In this document: positions 44,760 to 54,082 of the stretch, piece by piece
How the letters are laid out: every line of letters starts with the position of its first letter
Position numbering within the stretch: the first letter of the stretch is position 1
NCBI GenBank assembly: GCA_904424815.1
Contig: CAJGBI010000001.1
Location: 1 to 64,000, forward strand
Direction of reading: 5' to 3'
Origin: Puniceicoccaceae bacterium Marseille-Q1082
Lineage (GTDB): Bacteria; Verrucomicrobiota; Verrucomicrobiia; Opitutales; Intestinicryptomonadaceae
Length of the DNA: 64,000 bases
The notes under the pieces: generated by a model
Seen by the model: only the letters and a program-made list of their open reading frames with translations
Told to the model about the DNA's origin: nothing
Databases searched by the model: none
Translations under genes and position numbers: made by a program

Positions 44760-44763
44760 GTTC
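44760..44763. repeat. Target duplication, right copy
   Basis: GTTC directly after the terminal CA of the prophage, matching 11635-11638; the identity extends to GTTCTG on both sides. Confidence 0.65.
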
Positions 44764-44928
44764 TGCCGCGGCGGAACCGTGCGGATTATCCGGTTTTCGG
44801 GGGCTTTCATTTGCAGCCTGCCTGCCGGACGAATCCGCCTTTGCCGCCTTGCGCACGCCGCTTGCCCTGCGTTTCCCCAAAGGCGCACATGCCGCGCCGC
44901 GGACGGAAAAAATGTCGGAATCCTTCCG

Positions 44929-44957
44929 TTGAAGCTTAATATTTTAACGGTTTAATA
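44929..44957 (+). promoter_or_regulatory. Promoter of PEP-CTERM paralogue 2
   Basis: TTGAAG (44929-44934) and TTAATA (44952-44957) are spaced by 17 bases, about 70 bases upstream of ATG 45025. The host DNA between the prophage end and this site holds no gene. Confidence 0.45.
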
Positions 44958-45024
44958 AAATAAACGCTTCTTTCGCTTGTCGGGATTCGGCAATTCTTGT
45001 AGGCTATTTTTAAATATTTGCAAT

Positions 45025-46389
45025 ATGCCTATGAAAACGTTCGTTTCCTCCGTATTTTTGTCGTCAATATTGACCTCGTCCGCCTTTTCGCAAGCCGACG
45101 CCTCCAAAAACTATTATTGGATAGGGGCGTACGAAGGGCTCATATCCAGCGCGTCGAGCTGGAGCGAAGACGAGGCGGGGTACGACAATCCGGTGTCCGA
45201 GGCGCCCGGCGAAAACGCCATACTGAACGTCAATAAGGACAACAAACAGACCGCGGGGCAGCTTTCCAATCCCGCCCGCATACAGGCGAGTACCGGTAAG
45301 CGGTTTTTATCGCTCGTGTCGACCGTGAACACCGAAATACACGTCCTCCAAACCATGAATTTTATCGGCGATTACGTCAGCAGGGTGGATTCGGACTATA
45401 TTTACAACGGCAATACTAAGCAGCTGCGCTTCGCGAACGACAATTCATCGTCCGAGTTCAAGTTTCTGAACGTCGGCGGGGACATGACGCTTTCGACGCG
45501 CAAATACCACACGGCGCGCGTGAGCTTCGTGAAGGGAACAGCAATGCGCATGGACGTCGGAGGGGCGCTCAACTTCGAATATCTCGGCTCCGCCGCCGAT
45601 GCCGGATTCCACACTTTCGACATGCGCGATTCCCAGTCGAGCACCGGCTCGAATTTCATCGCCAACCTCGGGGGAATGTCTTCGAGCGGGCGCGCGGTTC
45701 TCATGACTGCGTACAAGGGGGTGGTTGCGGATTTCGTCTTCCAAAACGATTCTTCCGGCGCGTTTAAGGGCGGGGATTTTGAGGGCGTGTTCGCGAACTA
45801 CACTTCCGCGGAGTCTACGGTCAATTTCTCGATGAGCGGCGCGGGAAGGCAGTCCGTGGCGGTATACAGTGCGGCCAACGCCGCGGCGCACGGCATAGGC
45901 GGCGTGTCGGGCAAGACCGACATGAATATCGGCTCCGTGGAGGTTTACGGCGGCGAGTTTTTTATGGACAGCGAGCTCGCCGTAAATTCCGTTCTTCTCG
46001 ACGGGGGGAGCCTCGGGTTTTCCTCCCCCGAGAAGGTCGAAAGTTTCACCGCAAACGGCGGAACCATCGTCTATTCCGGAAAAATATCTGCCGATACGCT
46101 CTCGGTTGCCGCAGATTCCGTAAAAGTCGTGTTTTCCGACGAAGACCTTGCCGCCCACGACATAGTGGTATTCGATTTCGGGTACCTTTCGGACGACTTT
46201 GACGCGAACGAAGTTTTCTCCGCTTACGACGCCTCCGGAAACAGGCTCGGCGGGGAATTTTTCCTGAACGGCTCCGCGGGAGGCTCCGGAACCCTCGCCT
46301 ATTCCGTCCCTGAACCCTCCGCGCTGGCTGCGATACTCGGAATTTTTGCGCTTTCCGCCGCATTCGCCGCGCGCAAGCAGCGCCGTTAA
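45025..46389 (+). CDS. PEP-CTERM sorting domain protein (paralogue 2)
   Basis: A 454-residue secreted protein. The signal peptide (MKTFVSSVFLSSILTSSAFS) is followed by KNYYWIGAYEGLISSASSWS, an opening shared with other members, then a beta-rich body with NLGGMSSSGRAV and FVFQNDSSGAFKG at the family's conserved module. It ends in VPEPSALAAILGIFALSAAF and ARKQRR, the exosortase signal. ATG 45031 is a second possible start. Function unknown; surface or matrix association is expected. Confidence 0.87.
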   Translation: MPMKTFVSSVFLSSILTSSAFSQADASKNYYWIGAYEGLISSASSWSEDEAGYDNPVSEAPGENAILNVNKDNKQTAGQLSNPARIQASTGKRFLSLVSTVNTEIHVLQTMNFIGDYVSRVDSDYIYNGNTKQLRFANDNSSSEFKFLNVGGDMTLSTRKYHTARVSFVKGTAMRMDVGGALNFEYLGSAADAGFHTFDMRDSQSSTGSNFIANLGGMSSSGRAVLMTAYKGVVADFVFQNDSSGAFKGGDFEGVFANYTSAESTVNFSMSGAGRQSVAVYSAANAAAHGIGGVSGKTDMNIGSVEVYGGEFFMDSELAVNSVLLDGGSLGFSSPEKVESFTANGGTIVYSGKISADTLSVAADSVKVVFSDEDLAAHDIVVFDFGYLSDDFDANEVFSAYDASGNRLGGEFFLNGSAGGSGTLAYSVPEPSALAAILGIFALSAAFAARKQRR

Positions 46390-46420
46390 CGCAATTCTCC
46401 GGCGCCCGTCCGAATAATTT

Positions 46421-48658
46421 ATGCGCATGAAAACTAAAAGCTCAATGACATTGTGTGCCGCCGCGTGTTTGGCGGCGCTTTCCGCCTGCGACGGGGGCGC
46501 TTCCGCCCCGTCGGATTCCGGATCTTCCGCGAACCGGACAGCGCAGCCGTCCGCGCCCGCCCCGTCGGATTCCGCAAATGCGGGCTCGGATTTTAAGGCG
46601 GAGGTTTTGCTTTCGGACGATTTTGAAAAAGGCGTCTCGGAATTTTCCGGCCGCGTCGGAAAGGGGGTTGCAAAAATCTCCGCCGCGACGGGGGCGGACG
46701 CGCTCTCCGGCAGGCAGTCGCTCTGCCTCGATTCGACGGGCTCTTCGCAGGAGTGGATTCTGGCGGCAGAGCTCGGCAAGGATTTAAAGCTCGAACCCGG
46801 AAAGGCGTATGCGGTCGAGTTTAAATACCGCCTTGCGGACGCCTCAAACCAGTCGTCCAACAACTATGTCTCTGCGGCGGGCAAGGGGGGGAAGTTCTAC
46901 GCGCGCTCGATTTTCGCCGCCGCCCCCGGGCAGTCGGGGAGCGCGAAGTTCGCGTTCGTTCTGCCGCCGGACGCCAGGGACGCCGCCCTACGCTTTTCCT
47001 CGCACGGCGCGTGCAGGACTATAATCGACGACCTTAAAGTCAGCCGCATTGACGGCATAGACGCGGATTCGTGGATTTTCAAGCCCGACGCGTTTGTCGG
47101 AATGCGCAAGACGCCCGTCAATCCGAACATGCTCGACCTCTCGAACCCGTCGTTTTCGCTGCCCAAAGAAAAATATTTTCCGATGATAGACGAGTTCGGG
47201 CAGTTCAAGCATGCGGATTGGAAGGGCAAGCCGCGGAACCTCGGAGACATAAAGGCGCAGATTGAGGAGGAAAAACGGTATACCGCCTCCCGCCCCGACA
47301 TCGCCGGCCGCGACGAATTCGGCGGGCTCGCGGGCTCGGCGGGTTCCGCGCCGAAGACGGAGGGGTTCACCACGGCGAAAGTCGGCGGAAAGTGGTATTT
47401 CCGCGACCCGGACGGCAACCTCTTCTGGTCGATCGGCGTCACGGGAGTGGGGGAATTCCCCTTGACCCCGATTACCGACAGGGAGTTTTATTTCGAGAAA
47501 ATCGACCCCGCGTACGTCGTCAAAGGCCGCGGATTCAAACCCGGAACGGATTATTACAACCGCGAGATAAAAATTTACGCGCTCGGCAGGCGGAATGCCG
47601 AGTTGAAGTACGGGCCCGACGGCGTGAAAAATTATTGGAAAATCGCGGCGGAGCGCTTCAAAAAGTGGGGGCTGAACACCTACGGGGCGTGGTCGGCGTA
47701 CTCCGTGATGGCGTCCGACACGGTTCCGTTCACCGCGTATCTGAGCAGCGCGGGGGCTGCGCCTCTGAAAACCAAGCGCAAGCTATATGCGCTGTGGGGC
47801 AATATTCCAGACTATTTTGCTCCGGCTTTCGAGACGGAGACCGCCAAGCGCGTTAAGAAATCCGCCAAGCTGCTCGCGTCGAGGTACTGCATAGGCGCGT
47901 TTGTGGACAACGAGATTTCTTGGCAGCGCAAGCCCGGCGTCACGGCGCTCGCGGTGCTCTCTTGCCCCGCCGGCCAGCCGGCGAAAATCGAAATGCAGAA
48001 AATGCTGCGCGAAAAGTACGGTTCGGTTGAAAACCTTAACAAAGCGTGGAAGAGCCCGTATTCGGATTGGGGCGACTTCCTCGCGCGCGACGACTTCGAG
48101 CCGAATCCGGCCGATGCCGACGCGGATTTGCGCGCCTTTGAAAAGCTTTTTGCCGAGCGGTATTTCAAGGTCTGCCGCGCAGCCGTCAAGGCGGCGTGCC
48201 CGAAGGCCCTGTACATGGGCTGCCGCTTTGCCGCGGGCGAAAACGAAATAGTTTCCCGCGCCGCGTACGAAATTTGCGACGTCGTAAGCTGCAACATCTA
48301 CCGTTCGGGCGTGGCGTTTTACGCGCCGCCGCCCGGCGCCAAAGACAAGCCGGCAATCATCGGGGAATTCCACATCGGCAGAATCGACAAGGGCTCGCCG
48401 TACGGCGGACTGCTCGAAGTTCCCGACGCGCAAAAGGCGGCGGAGGCGTACAAGAAATACATGGTTTCGGCGATAGAAAACCCGAATATCGTGGGCGCGC
48501 ACTGGTTCCAGTGGCACGACATGTTCGTCACCGGCCGCGCCGACGGCGCCAACGCGACCTGCGGATTTGTTAGCGTGACCGACGAGCCCGACTACGCCCT
48601 TGCCGACGCCATCCGCGAAGTCTCGGCGCAGCTCTACAAGCTGCGCGCGCAAAAATAG
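46421..48658 (+). CDS. GH50-like glycoside hydrolase lipoprotein
   Basis: A 745-residue lipoprotein (lipobox LSACDGG after MRMKTKSSMTLCAAACLAA) with a carbohydrate-binding-like domain (about 65-210: FEKGVSEFSGRVGKGV, LSGRQSLCLDSTGSSQ) and a C-terminal TIM-barrel. WYFRDPDGNLFWSIGVTGVG, FKKWGLNTYGAWS and FVDNEISWQ are typical of the GH50 beta-agarase group; the Glu of DNEIS would be the acid/base and the Glu of IIGEFHIG near residue 647 the nucleophile. The true substrate may be another galactan. A ribosomal start at 46427 is possible. Confidence 0.8.
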   Translation: MRMKTKSSMTLCAAACLAALSACDGGASAPSDSGSSANRTAQPSAPAPSDSANAGSDFKAEVLLSDDFEKGVSEFSGRVGKGVAKISAATGADALSGRQSLCLDSTGSSQEWILAAELGKDLKLEPGKAYAVEFKYRLADASNQSSNNYVSAAGKGGKFYARSIFAAAPGQSGSAKFAFVLPPDARDAALRFSSHGACRTIIDDLKVSRIDGIDADSWIFKPDAFVGMRKTPVNPNMLDLSNPSFSLPKEKYFPMIDEFGQFKHADWKGKPRNLGDIKAQIEEEKRYTASRPDIAGRDEFGGLAGSAGSAPKTEGFTTAKVGGKWYFRDPDGNLFWSIGVTGVGEFPLTPITDREFYFEKIDPAYVVKGRGFKPGTDYYNREIKIYALGRRNAELKYGPDGVKNYWKIAAERFKKWGLNTYGAWSAYSVMASDTVPFTAYLSSAGAAPLKTKRKLYALWGNIPDYFAPAFETETAKRVKKSAKLLASRYCIGAFVDNEISWQRKPGVTALAVLSCPAGQPAKIEMQKMLREKYGSVENLNKAWKSPYSDWGDFLARDDFEPNPADADADLRAFEKLFAERYFKVCRAAVKAACPKALYMGCRFAAGENEIVSRAAYEICDVVSCNIYRSGVAFYAPPPGAKDKPAIIGEFHIGRIDKGSPYGGLLEVPDAQKAAEAYKKYMVSAIENPNIVGAHWFQWHDMFVTGRADGANATCGFVSVTDEPDYALADAIREVSAQLYKLRAQK

Positions 48659-49027
48659 GCGGAGGCTTGCGCGCGGAAATTCGTTTTCGGTTGCACGGCT
48701 CGCTCCGGAGTCTTTTCCGGAGCGCCGCGCCGTTTTCGCGGGAATGCGGGCAACTGTCAATATCGGAATATGCGGCGGAGGCCGCCCGCGAAATTTTGCG
48801 GCTATACCCCGCGTTTATTTTTTGCAGACTCTTGCCTCTCTCGCGCCAAAAAAATATCGCTTCTCCCGCTGTCGGCGCGCCGGACGAAAGCCGGTATGCC
48901 CTTTAAAAGGCGCCCGCTGCGTTTTTTTCGATAAATTCGACCGGCGGGGCTCGCGCGGGAGGCCGAAACATTCAAGCCCGCGCGCTGAGGGCTGAAACTG
49001 TTTGCCGCTGGCGGAGTTGGAGCAGGC
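48659..49027. other. Intergenic region, 369 bp
   Basis: No credible gene was found in either strand. It contains a hairpin GCTCCGGA / TTCCGGAGC near 48704-48725, possibly the end of the hydrolase transcript but without a T-run. Nothing else can be assigned. Confidence 0.5.
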
Positions 49028-49705
49028 CTACTTTGACGACGGCACATTGGGCGAGAGCAGCAGGAGCTTGGAGCGCGGCAAAGCGGGGACGATGCCCTTG
49101 GAGCGCAGCCGCTCTTCGGTTCTCCTCTGCGACTCCTCCGCTTCCATCCTGAGCCGCTCGAGTTCCGCCTGCCTCTTTTTGAGCCTTTCGATTTCGGCCT
49201 CGCGCTGGGCGAGCAAATCCTGCATGCGCGCTATTTCGGCGCCGCCGTCCTCCGCTCCGCGCTTTTTCAGGTCGTCGAGAGCGGTCTTTGCGTCTTCCAC
49301 GGCTATCCTCAAAATGTCCCGCTGCTTTTGGAGCTCTTTTGACGCCTTTTCGGCGGCGATTCTCGCGTCGGCTTCGCGTTCGAGCTGCGAGTTCAGATTT
49401 TTCACGAGCTCCATTTGCGTGAGCTCGCTCTGCCTCTTGGATTTTTCGAGCATTTCGCGCGCCTGCTGCACCCTGCGCATGTTTTCCTCGGCGCTCTGCC
49501 TCGCGATTTTGCTGAGCCTTTCGGCTTCTTTCGCCCTGCGCTCAGCTTTCTTTTCCATGTCGAACACGAGTGTCTGGGAGGCCATGTTTTCGGCTTCAAG
49601 AGCCTTCGACTGCGCGCGCTCCCGCCCGTATTTGAAGAAAAACACGACGGTCGTGAAAGCGAGCAGGCATATTGCCAATATAAAAGTGTTCTGGAGCTCT
49701 TTCAT
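49028..49705 (-). CDS. Membrane-anchored coiled-coil protein
   Basis: About 225 residues: one N-terminal transmembrane helix (NTFILAICLLAFTTVVFFF) and then an almost continuous charged coiled coil (MEKKAERRAKEAERLSKIA, LEREADARIAAEKASKELQK, AEIERLKKRQAELERLRMEA) to a short basic C-terminus. The coiled coil would lie in the periplasm or cytoplasm according to topology, which cannot be told. ATG 49705 is preferred because the helix follows directly; ATG 49753 in frame adds 16 residues. No enzymatic domain. Confidence 0.75.
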   Translation of the reverse strand: MKELQNTFILAICLLAFTTVVFFFKYGRERAQSKALEAENMASQTLVFDMEKKAERRAKEAERLSKIARQSAEENMRRVQQAREMLEKSKRQSELTQMELVKNLNSQLEREADARIAAEKASKELQKQRDILRIAVEDAKTALDDLKKRGAEDGGAEIARMQDLLAQREAEIERLKKRQAELERLRMEAEESQRRTEERLRSKGIVPALPRSKLLLLSPNVPSSK

Positions 49706-49850
49706 TTTAAGCGCGTCAAAGAAAAACGCTACAATCGGGGCGGGCATTTGCAAATTTAAAATATTCCGCGCCGGAGATTTTCCGCGTGCGCCTTTTTATG
49801 CTTGAAAGGCGGCTCCCGCGCGTCTAACGATTTCCGGCGAGATTCCGCCT

Positions 49851-50681
49851 ATGCACAAATTCGACCACGAGGCCATGAACGCCAAACTCGACCTGCTGAT
49901 ATGCGGGTGCGACCGCAATTACGCGCGCTCCGCGGCAGCGGAGTGCTTCGAGAAGGTCTCCATGCTCGAGACGCTGCTTAGCATGTATTCCGAGGGAAGC
50001 GACATAGACATGATAAATTCGTCGCCCGTCGGGGGAATCGTCAAGCTCACGGGAGACGCCTGCGACTGCCTCATGCAGGCTTTCGGGGCGTCGGCGGCCA
50101 CGGGGGGCGCGATAGACGTGTGCCTCGGCGACTATTTTTCCAGGAGGAAGGCCTCCAAAGGCGGCGAAAAAATCGAGCCCGTGCGCGGAAGGTTCGAGCT
50201 CGACCCGGAGAACTTTTACATAAAGAAGGTCGCCGAGGGGAAAATCGACCTCGGGTGCATAGGCAAGGGCTACGCCGTGGACGAGGCCGTCAAGATTTTG
50301 CGCGACACTTGGGAAATCGGCAGCGCGTTTCTGAATTTCGGGGGCAGCTCGATATACGCATTCGGCGCGCAGGACGGCGGCGACCCGTGGAAAGTCAACC
50401 TGGCGGGAGGGGTAACCTATGGCATTCCCGAAAGCGGGGCGGGCGTGGGGGCGTCGGGCACCTCGGTTCTCGGGGAGCACATAGTGGACGCGCGCACGGC
50501 GGAGGTCCCGCAAAGCCAGCCGTTCAGGACGTGGGCGTTCTCCGGTTCGGCGGCGGCGTCCGACGCGCTGTCGACGGCGTTCATGGTTCTCGGCGAGTCC
50601 GAAATCCGCAGAATATGCTCCGAAAACGGCGTGTCCGCCGCCGTGCAGCGCTCGGAGGATTCGCCGGTTGAGTTTCTCTGA
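49851..50681 (+). CDS. apbE: FAD:protein FMN transferase, ApbE-like
   Basis: A 276-residue enzyme that would transfer FMN from FAD to a Thr of target proteins. Family motifs: DLGCIGKGYAVDEAV (usual DLGGIAKGYAVD), AFLNFGGSSIYAFG, SGTSVLGEHIVDARTAE and SDALSTAFMVLGE. It is shorter than the ~330-residue secreted forms and has no signal peptide or lipobox, so it would be cytoplasmic. No Rnf/Nqr target gene is in the window. Confidence 0.82.
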   Translation: MHKFDHEAMNAKLDLLICGCDRNYARSAAAECFEKVSMLETLLSMYSEGSDIDMINSSPVGGIVKLTGDACDCLMQAFGASAATGGAIDVCLGDYFSRRKASKGGEKIEPVRGRFELDPENFYIKKVAEGKIDLGCIGKGYAVDEAVKILRDTWEIGSAFLNFGGSSIYAFGAQDGGDPWKVNLAGGVTYGIPESGAGVGASGTSVLGEHIVDARTAEVPQSQPFRTWAFSGSAAASDALSTAFMVLGESEIRRICSENGVSAAVQRSEDSPVEFL

Positions 50682-50764
50682 CGCGCGTTCCGCTCCGCCC
50701 TTTCGCCGCCGGCGGGGACGTTTAATGTTGACCTTGCGGCGCGCTGCGGGATAATCGCTCCCAT

Positions 50765-52777
50765 ATGAACAAAGAAACGCTTCTTATTGGAATGGCGGCC
50801 GCCTCGCTCTTCGCGGCTCTGGCTTCCGCCGAGACTTTCAGGCTAAATTCCCCCGACGGAAAAATCGAGGCTCTCGTCTCGGACGGGAAAGCGCTAACTC
50901 TCGACATTTCGGCCGACGGCAAAAAGCTGCTCGAAAAAGTCGAATTCGCGATGGACACTGACAGGGGCGCGCTCGGGAGGGACGCCTCGGCCGTTTCCTG
51001 CGACTATTCCAACCACAGGGGCGCGATAGATACCGTCTGGGGCATCGAGAAGTCCGTCAGGGACGACTACAACCAGATGGAGCTGAACTTCAAAAAATTC
51101 AAGGTCATAGTCCGCGCCTACGACGACGCCGTCGCGTACCGCTTCGTCTCAAAGCTCGGGGACGGAAAGATGACAGTCGGCGGCGAGACGCTGAATATCC
51201 CGCTCAAACCCTCCGACAAGCTGGTGGCGCACTTGGAAAAAGGCGTCCAGACTTCTTTTGAAAAGCCGTACACGCGCCTTACTTTCGGAGAAATGAAAAA
51301 GGAGAATCCGCACAGCGCGTCTCTGCCGCTGCTCATGGACAGGGGGAGCGCGAAAGTCGCGCTCGTGGAGTCCGACGTTTCCGGCTATCCGGCGCTCCGC
51401 GTTGCGGCGGGCGAAAGCGGAATGGTGTCCAAAATTTCCAAGTATCCCAAGGCGTTCAAAGTCAAGGTTCACAACCGCTACGCTTCCGAGTTTGAGGACT
51501 GCATCGCCAGAACTTCCGCCTCTCGCGAGTTCCCGTGGAGGGCGTTTGTGGTCGCGCGCGACGACGCGGATCTGGCCGCCAACCAGACCGTGTTCAGGCT
51601 CGCCAAGCCGTGCGCCATAGAGGACACGTCTTGGATAAAGCCCGGCGTGTGCGTCTGGGAATGGTGGAACAACTGGAACCTCGAGGGGGTGGACTTTGAG
51701 TCAGGCGTCAACGAGCAGACCTACCGCTATCTGATAGACTACGCCGCAGAAAACTCCATTCCCTACGTCGTGTTCGACGCCGGCTGGCTCACCGGCAAGG
51801 ACGCCGGCGAGATGCTCGACACCGACGAAAAGCTCGCCGAGGGCAAAACATACATAGACGTCAAGGGACTCATCGAATACGCGGATTCCAAGGACGTAAA
51901 GGTCATTCTCTGGGTGCTCGCAAAGTCCATGGACAAATACCCCCAAAAGGCGTTCGACCTCATGAAGAGCTGGGGGGCGGCGGGCCTCAAAATAGACTTC
52001 GCCGACCGCGACGACCAGACCGCAATGGAGTTCTACGAAAAGATGGCGCGCGAGGCCGCCGAGCGCGAAATGATAATAGACATGCACGGGTGCGCCAAGC
52101 CCGTTGGACAGTTCCGCACTTGGCCGAACCTCGTGAACTTTGAGGGCGTTCTCGGCGGGGAGGTCAACAAGTGGGCAAAGAGCATTACCCCCTCGCACAA
52201 TGTGGACTTGGTCTTTACCAGAATGCTCATGGGGCCGATGGACTACACCCCGGGCGGGCTCAGAAACTCCGCCAAAAAGGATTTCAACGTGTGCTGGAAC
52301 CTTCCGCAGACGCAGGGCACGCGCGCGCACCAGACGGCGATGTACGTCGTGTACTTCGCGCCGCTGCAAATGCTTTGCGACTCCGCGAGCGAATACCTGA
52401 AAAATCCCGACATCCTCAAATTCATGTCCGAAACCCCGACGACTTGGGACGAGACCAGGGTCATCGAGGGCAAGCTGGGCAAGTATATAGTCGTGGCGCG
52501 CCGCTCCGGAGACGACTGGTATATCGGCGGCATGTGCGACTGGGACGGAAGGGAGACGGACATAGACCTGTCGCAAATCCTCCAGCCCGACACCGCGTAC
52601 AAAGCCGAAATAATAAGCGACGGCGCCAACGCGGGCAAAATCGGAACCGACTTCAAATATTCCGTCAAAGAGCTTTCCTCCTCCGACAGGCTCAAGCTCA
52701 AGATGGCCCCGGGCGGCGGATTCGCGGTTAAGCTCAGCCCCAAAAACTTCGACATATTCGGGCTCGAAATCTTCTGA
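50765..52777 (+). CDS. GH97 family glycoside hydrolase
   Basis: A 670-residue secreted enzyme (signal peptide to about ALASAE). The N-terminal beta-sandwich (SPDGKIEALVSDGKALTLDI) is followed by the TIM-barrel: WEWWNNWN, FDAGWL, AGLKIDFADRDDQTAMEFYE and MHGCAKPVGQFRTWPNLVNF, EGVLGGEVNKW, all diagnostic of GH97. The Asp of KIDF (about residue 410) is at the place of the nucleophile in retaining GH97 members, so an alpha-galactosidase-like retaining enzyme is more likely than the inverting alpha-glucosidase type (inference). It is followed by a strong terminator. Confidence 0.93.
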   Translation: MNKETLLIGMAAASLFAALASAETFRLNSPDGKIEALVSDGKALTLDISADGKKLLEKVEFAMDTDRGALGRDASAVSCDYSNHRGAIDTVWGIEKSVRDDYNQMELNFKKFKVIVRAYDDAVAYRFVSKLGDGKMTVGGETLNIPLKPSDKLVAHLEKGVQTSFEKPYTRLTFGEMKKENPHSASLPLLMDRGSAKVALVESDVSGYPALRVAAGESGMVSKISKYPKAFKVKVHNRYASEFEDCIARTSASREFPWRAFVVARDDADLAANQTVFRLAKPCAIEDTSWIKPGVCVWEWWNNWNLEGVDFESGVNEQTYRYLIDYAAENSIPYVVFDAGWLTGKDAGEMLDTDEKLAEGKTYIDVKGLIEYADSKDVKVILWVLAKSMDKYPQKAFDLMKSWGAAGLKIDFADRDDQTAMEFYEKMAREAAEREMIIDMHGCAKPVGQFRTWPNLVNFEGVLGGEVNKWAKSITPSHNVDLVFTRMLMGPMDYTPGGLRNSAKKDFNVCWNLPQTQGTRAHQTAMYVVYFAPLQMLCDSASEYLKNPDILKFMSETPTTWDETRVIEGKLGKYIVVARRSGDDWYIGGMCDWDGRETDIDLSQILQPDTAYKAEIISDGANAGKIGTDFKYSVKELSSSDRLKLKMAPGGGFAVKLSPKNFDIFGLEIF

Positions 52778-52792
52778 CCGTATAGGCTCGGG

Positions 52793-52832
52793 AAATTCGC
52801 GGAGCGGCGCCGCCGCCCCGCGAATTTTTTTT
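52793..52832 (+). terminator. Terminator of GH97 gene
   Basis: The stem AAATTCGCGG / CCGCGAATTT encloses a GC-rich loop and runs into eight T, 16 bases after the stop. Confidence 0.85.
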
Positions 52833-52878
52833 GCGAAAAAGTTTGCGCCGCGGCGCTTGCTTCGCGATTTTACGGATA

Positions 52879-53712
52879 ATGGCTGCCGACAGGCACATAA
52901 TAATAGACGGCTGGAACGCCGTGCGGTCGAATCCCGCCATGGAAAAAATATTTCTCGAGCGCGGGCTCGACGCCGCGCGCGAAGAGCTCTGGAGGCTCGT
53001 CGGCCCGCTCCACGACTACGGAGGGGCGCGCGTGACCATAGTCTACGACGGCAGGGGCGATGAGGTCTCCATTCTGCGCCGCAACGGAATAAACACCCTT
53101 TCGGAAGTTTTCACCCCGTCCTGCATGACGGCCGACGAGCTCATCGAGCAGCTCTGCGCGTCTTCGTCGAATCCCTCGGGTATAACGGTGGTCTCGCGGG
53201 ACAACCTCCTGCGGCTGACGGCGACGACTTTCGGAGCGGCCGCCCTCGCGCCGGACAAGCTCTTCGACGGGGCGCGCGGTTGTTCAAGGGCGATGGCGGA
53301 ATCGCTCAGGCTTTCCAACGCAGCGGCCGACCGCAAATGGAACTCCGAAAACGCGTTTGCGTTGCTCGACACTTTCGATTTGGAAGTCCGCGAGGCCGCG
53401 CGCAGGGCGGAAATAATTTCAAAGCACATGAAGAAGCGGCGCAGGCGGCTTGCTTCGGCGGCTGGGGGGCGGGAAGGGGGCTGTCCCGCGCCCGCGCTTC
53501 CCGCAAATAAAAGCAAAAAGGCCTTTTCGGCGCAGGTGAAATCTTTCGCCGCGCTCGAGCCGAAAAAGGTTTCCCCCGCGCCGAAAAGGGTTTCCGACGA
53601 AAAGCCGTTTTCTTTCAGCGAGGCGCTCAAAAAGCCGATGTCGCTCTCGGAGATAGCCGCGGCGAAAGTTCTCGGCGATAAGCCCGCGCGCAAAAAAAAG
53701 CGCAACAAGTAG
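52879..53712 (+). CDS. NYN-domain (YacP-like) ribonuclease
   Basis: About 277 residues. The first ~170 form a NYN/PIN-like nuclease domain with acids in HIIIDGWNAVR, IVYDGRGDE, TADELIEQ and VVSRDNLLRL, the layout of YacP/Rae1. The C-terminal ~100 residues are basic and low-complexity (MKKRRRRLAS ... DKPARKKKRNK) and could bind RNA or ribosomes. ATG 52879 (MAADRHII) is chosen because family homology begins there; an upstream in-frame start lies in the terminator hairpin. Confidence 0.8.
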   Translation: MAADRHIIIDGWNAVRSNPAMEKIFLERGLDAAREELWRLVGPLHDYGGARVTIVYDGRGDEVSILRRNGINTLSEVFTPSCMTADELIEQLCASSSNPSGITVVSRDNLLRLTATTFGAAALAPDKLFDGARGCSRAMAESLRLSNAAADRKWNSENAFALLDTFDLEVREAARRAEIISKHMKKRRRRLASAAGGREGGCPAPALPANKSKKAFSAQVKSFAALEPKKVSPAPKRVSDEKPFSFSEALKKPMSLSEIAAAKVLGDKPARKKKRNK

Positions 53713-54082
53713 CGCGGGCGGCTTGAATCCCCTGGTTTGCGGATTTTCCCCTATTTTGATTCCGCGCGCATGCGTTTCCGAAAAGCGGAAAATCGCGCCG
53801 GTTCTTTTGAAATTATATGAACCGCCGCCTTGCCGGATTCGGGGCGCGGACCGGCGCGCGGAAAGCTTCTTTTCCCGCGAGCGCCGTTTGGTTGGTTGGC
53901 GCCCGTAATTTTCGTTTTCCGCAAGGCGCGCCGGTACGTGCGGGCGGGGTGGAAAGGACGCAAAAGGGGCGCAGCGTTGCCGGAAAATTTGGGGGACAGC
54001 GGAAGGGATTGTGGGAAATGGCAAAAAAATTTTTTTCTTTTAAATCTTGACATATTTAAAACTCCCGTCTACGAGATTTTAT
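53713..54082. other. Intergenic region, 370 bp
   Basis: No credible gene was found. A good TTGACA (54046-54051) lies close upstream of the PEP-CTERM gene; the best -10 at 17 bases is only TACGAG, so the promoter is uncertain. Confidence 0.5.

Noticed and set aside
48704-48725. Hairpin after the GH50-like gene as a terminator
   Set aside because: It has no T-run; it is noted only as a structure.
54046-54074. TTGACA upstream of the third PEP-CTERM gene as a full promoter
   Set aside because: The hexamer at the right spacing (TACGAG) is a poor -10 and would put the transcript start at the ATG.
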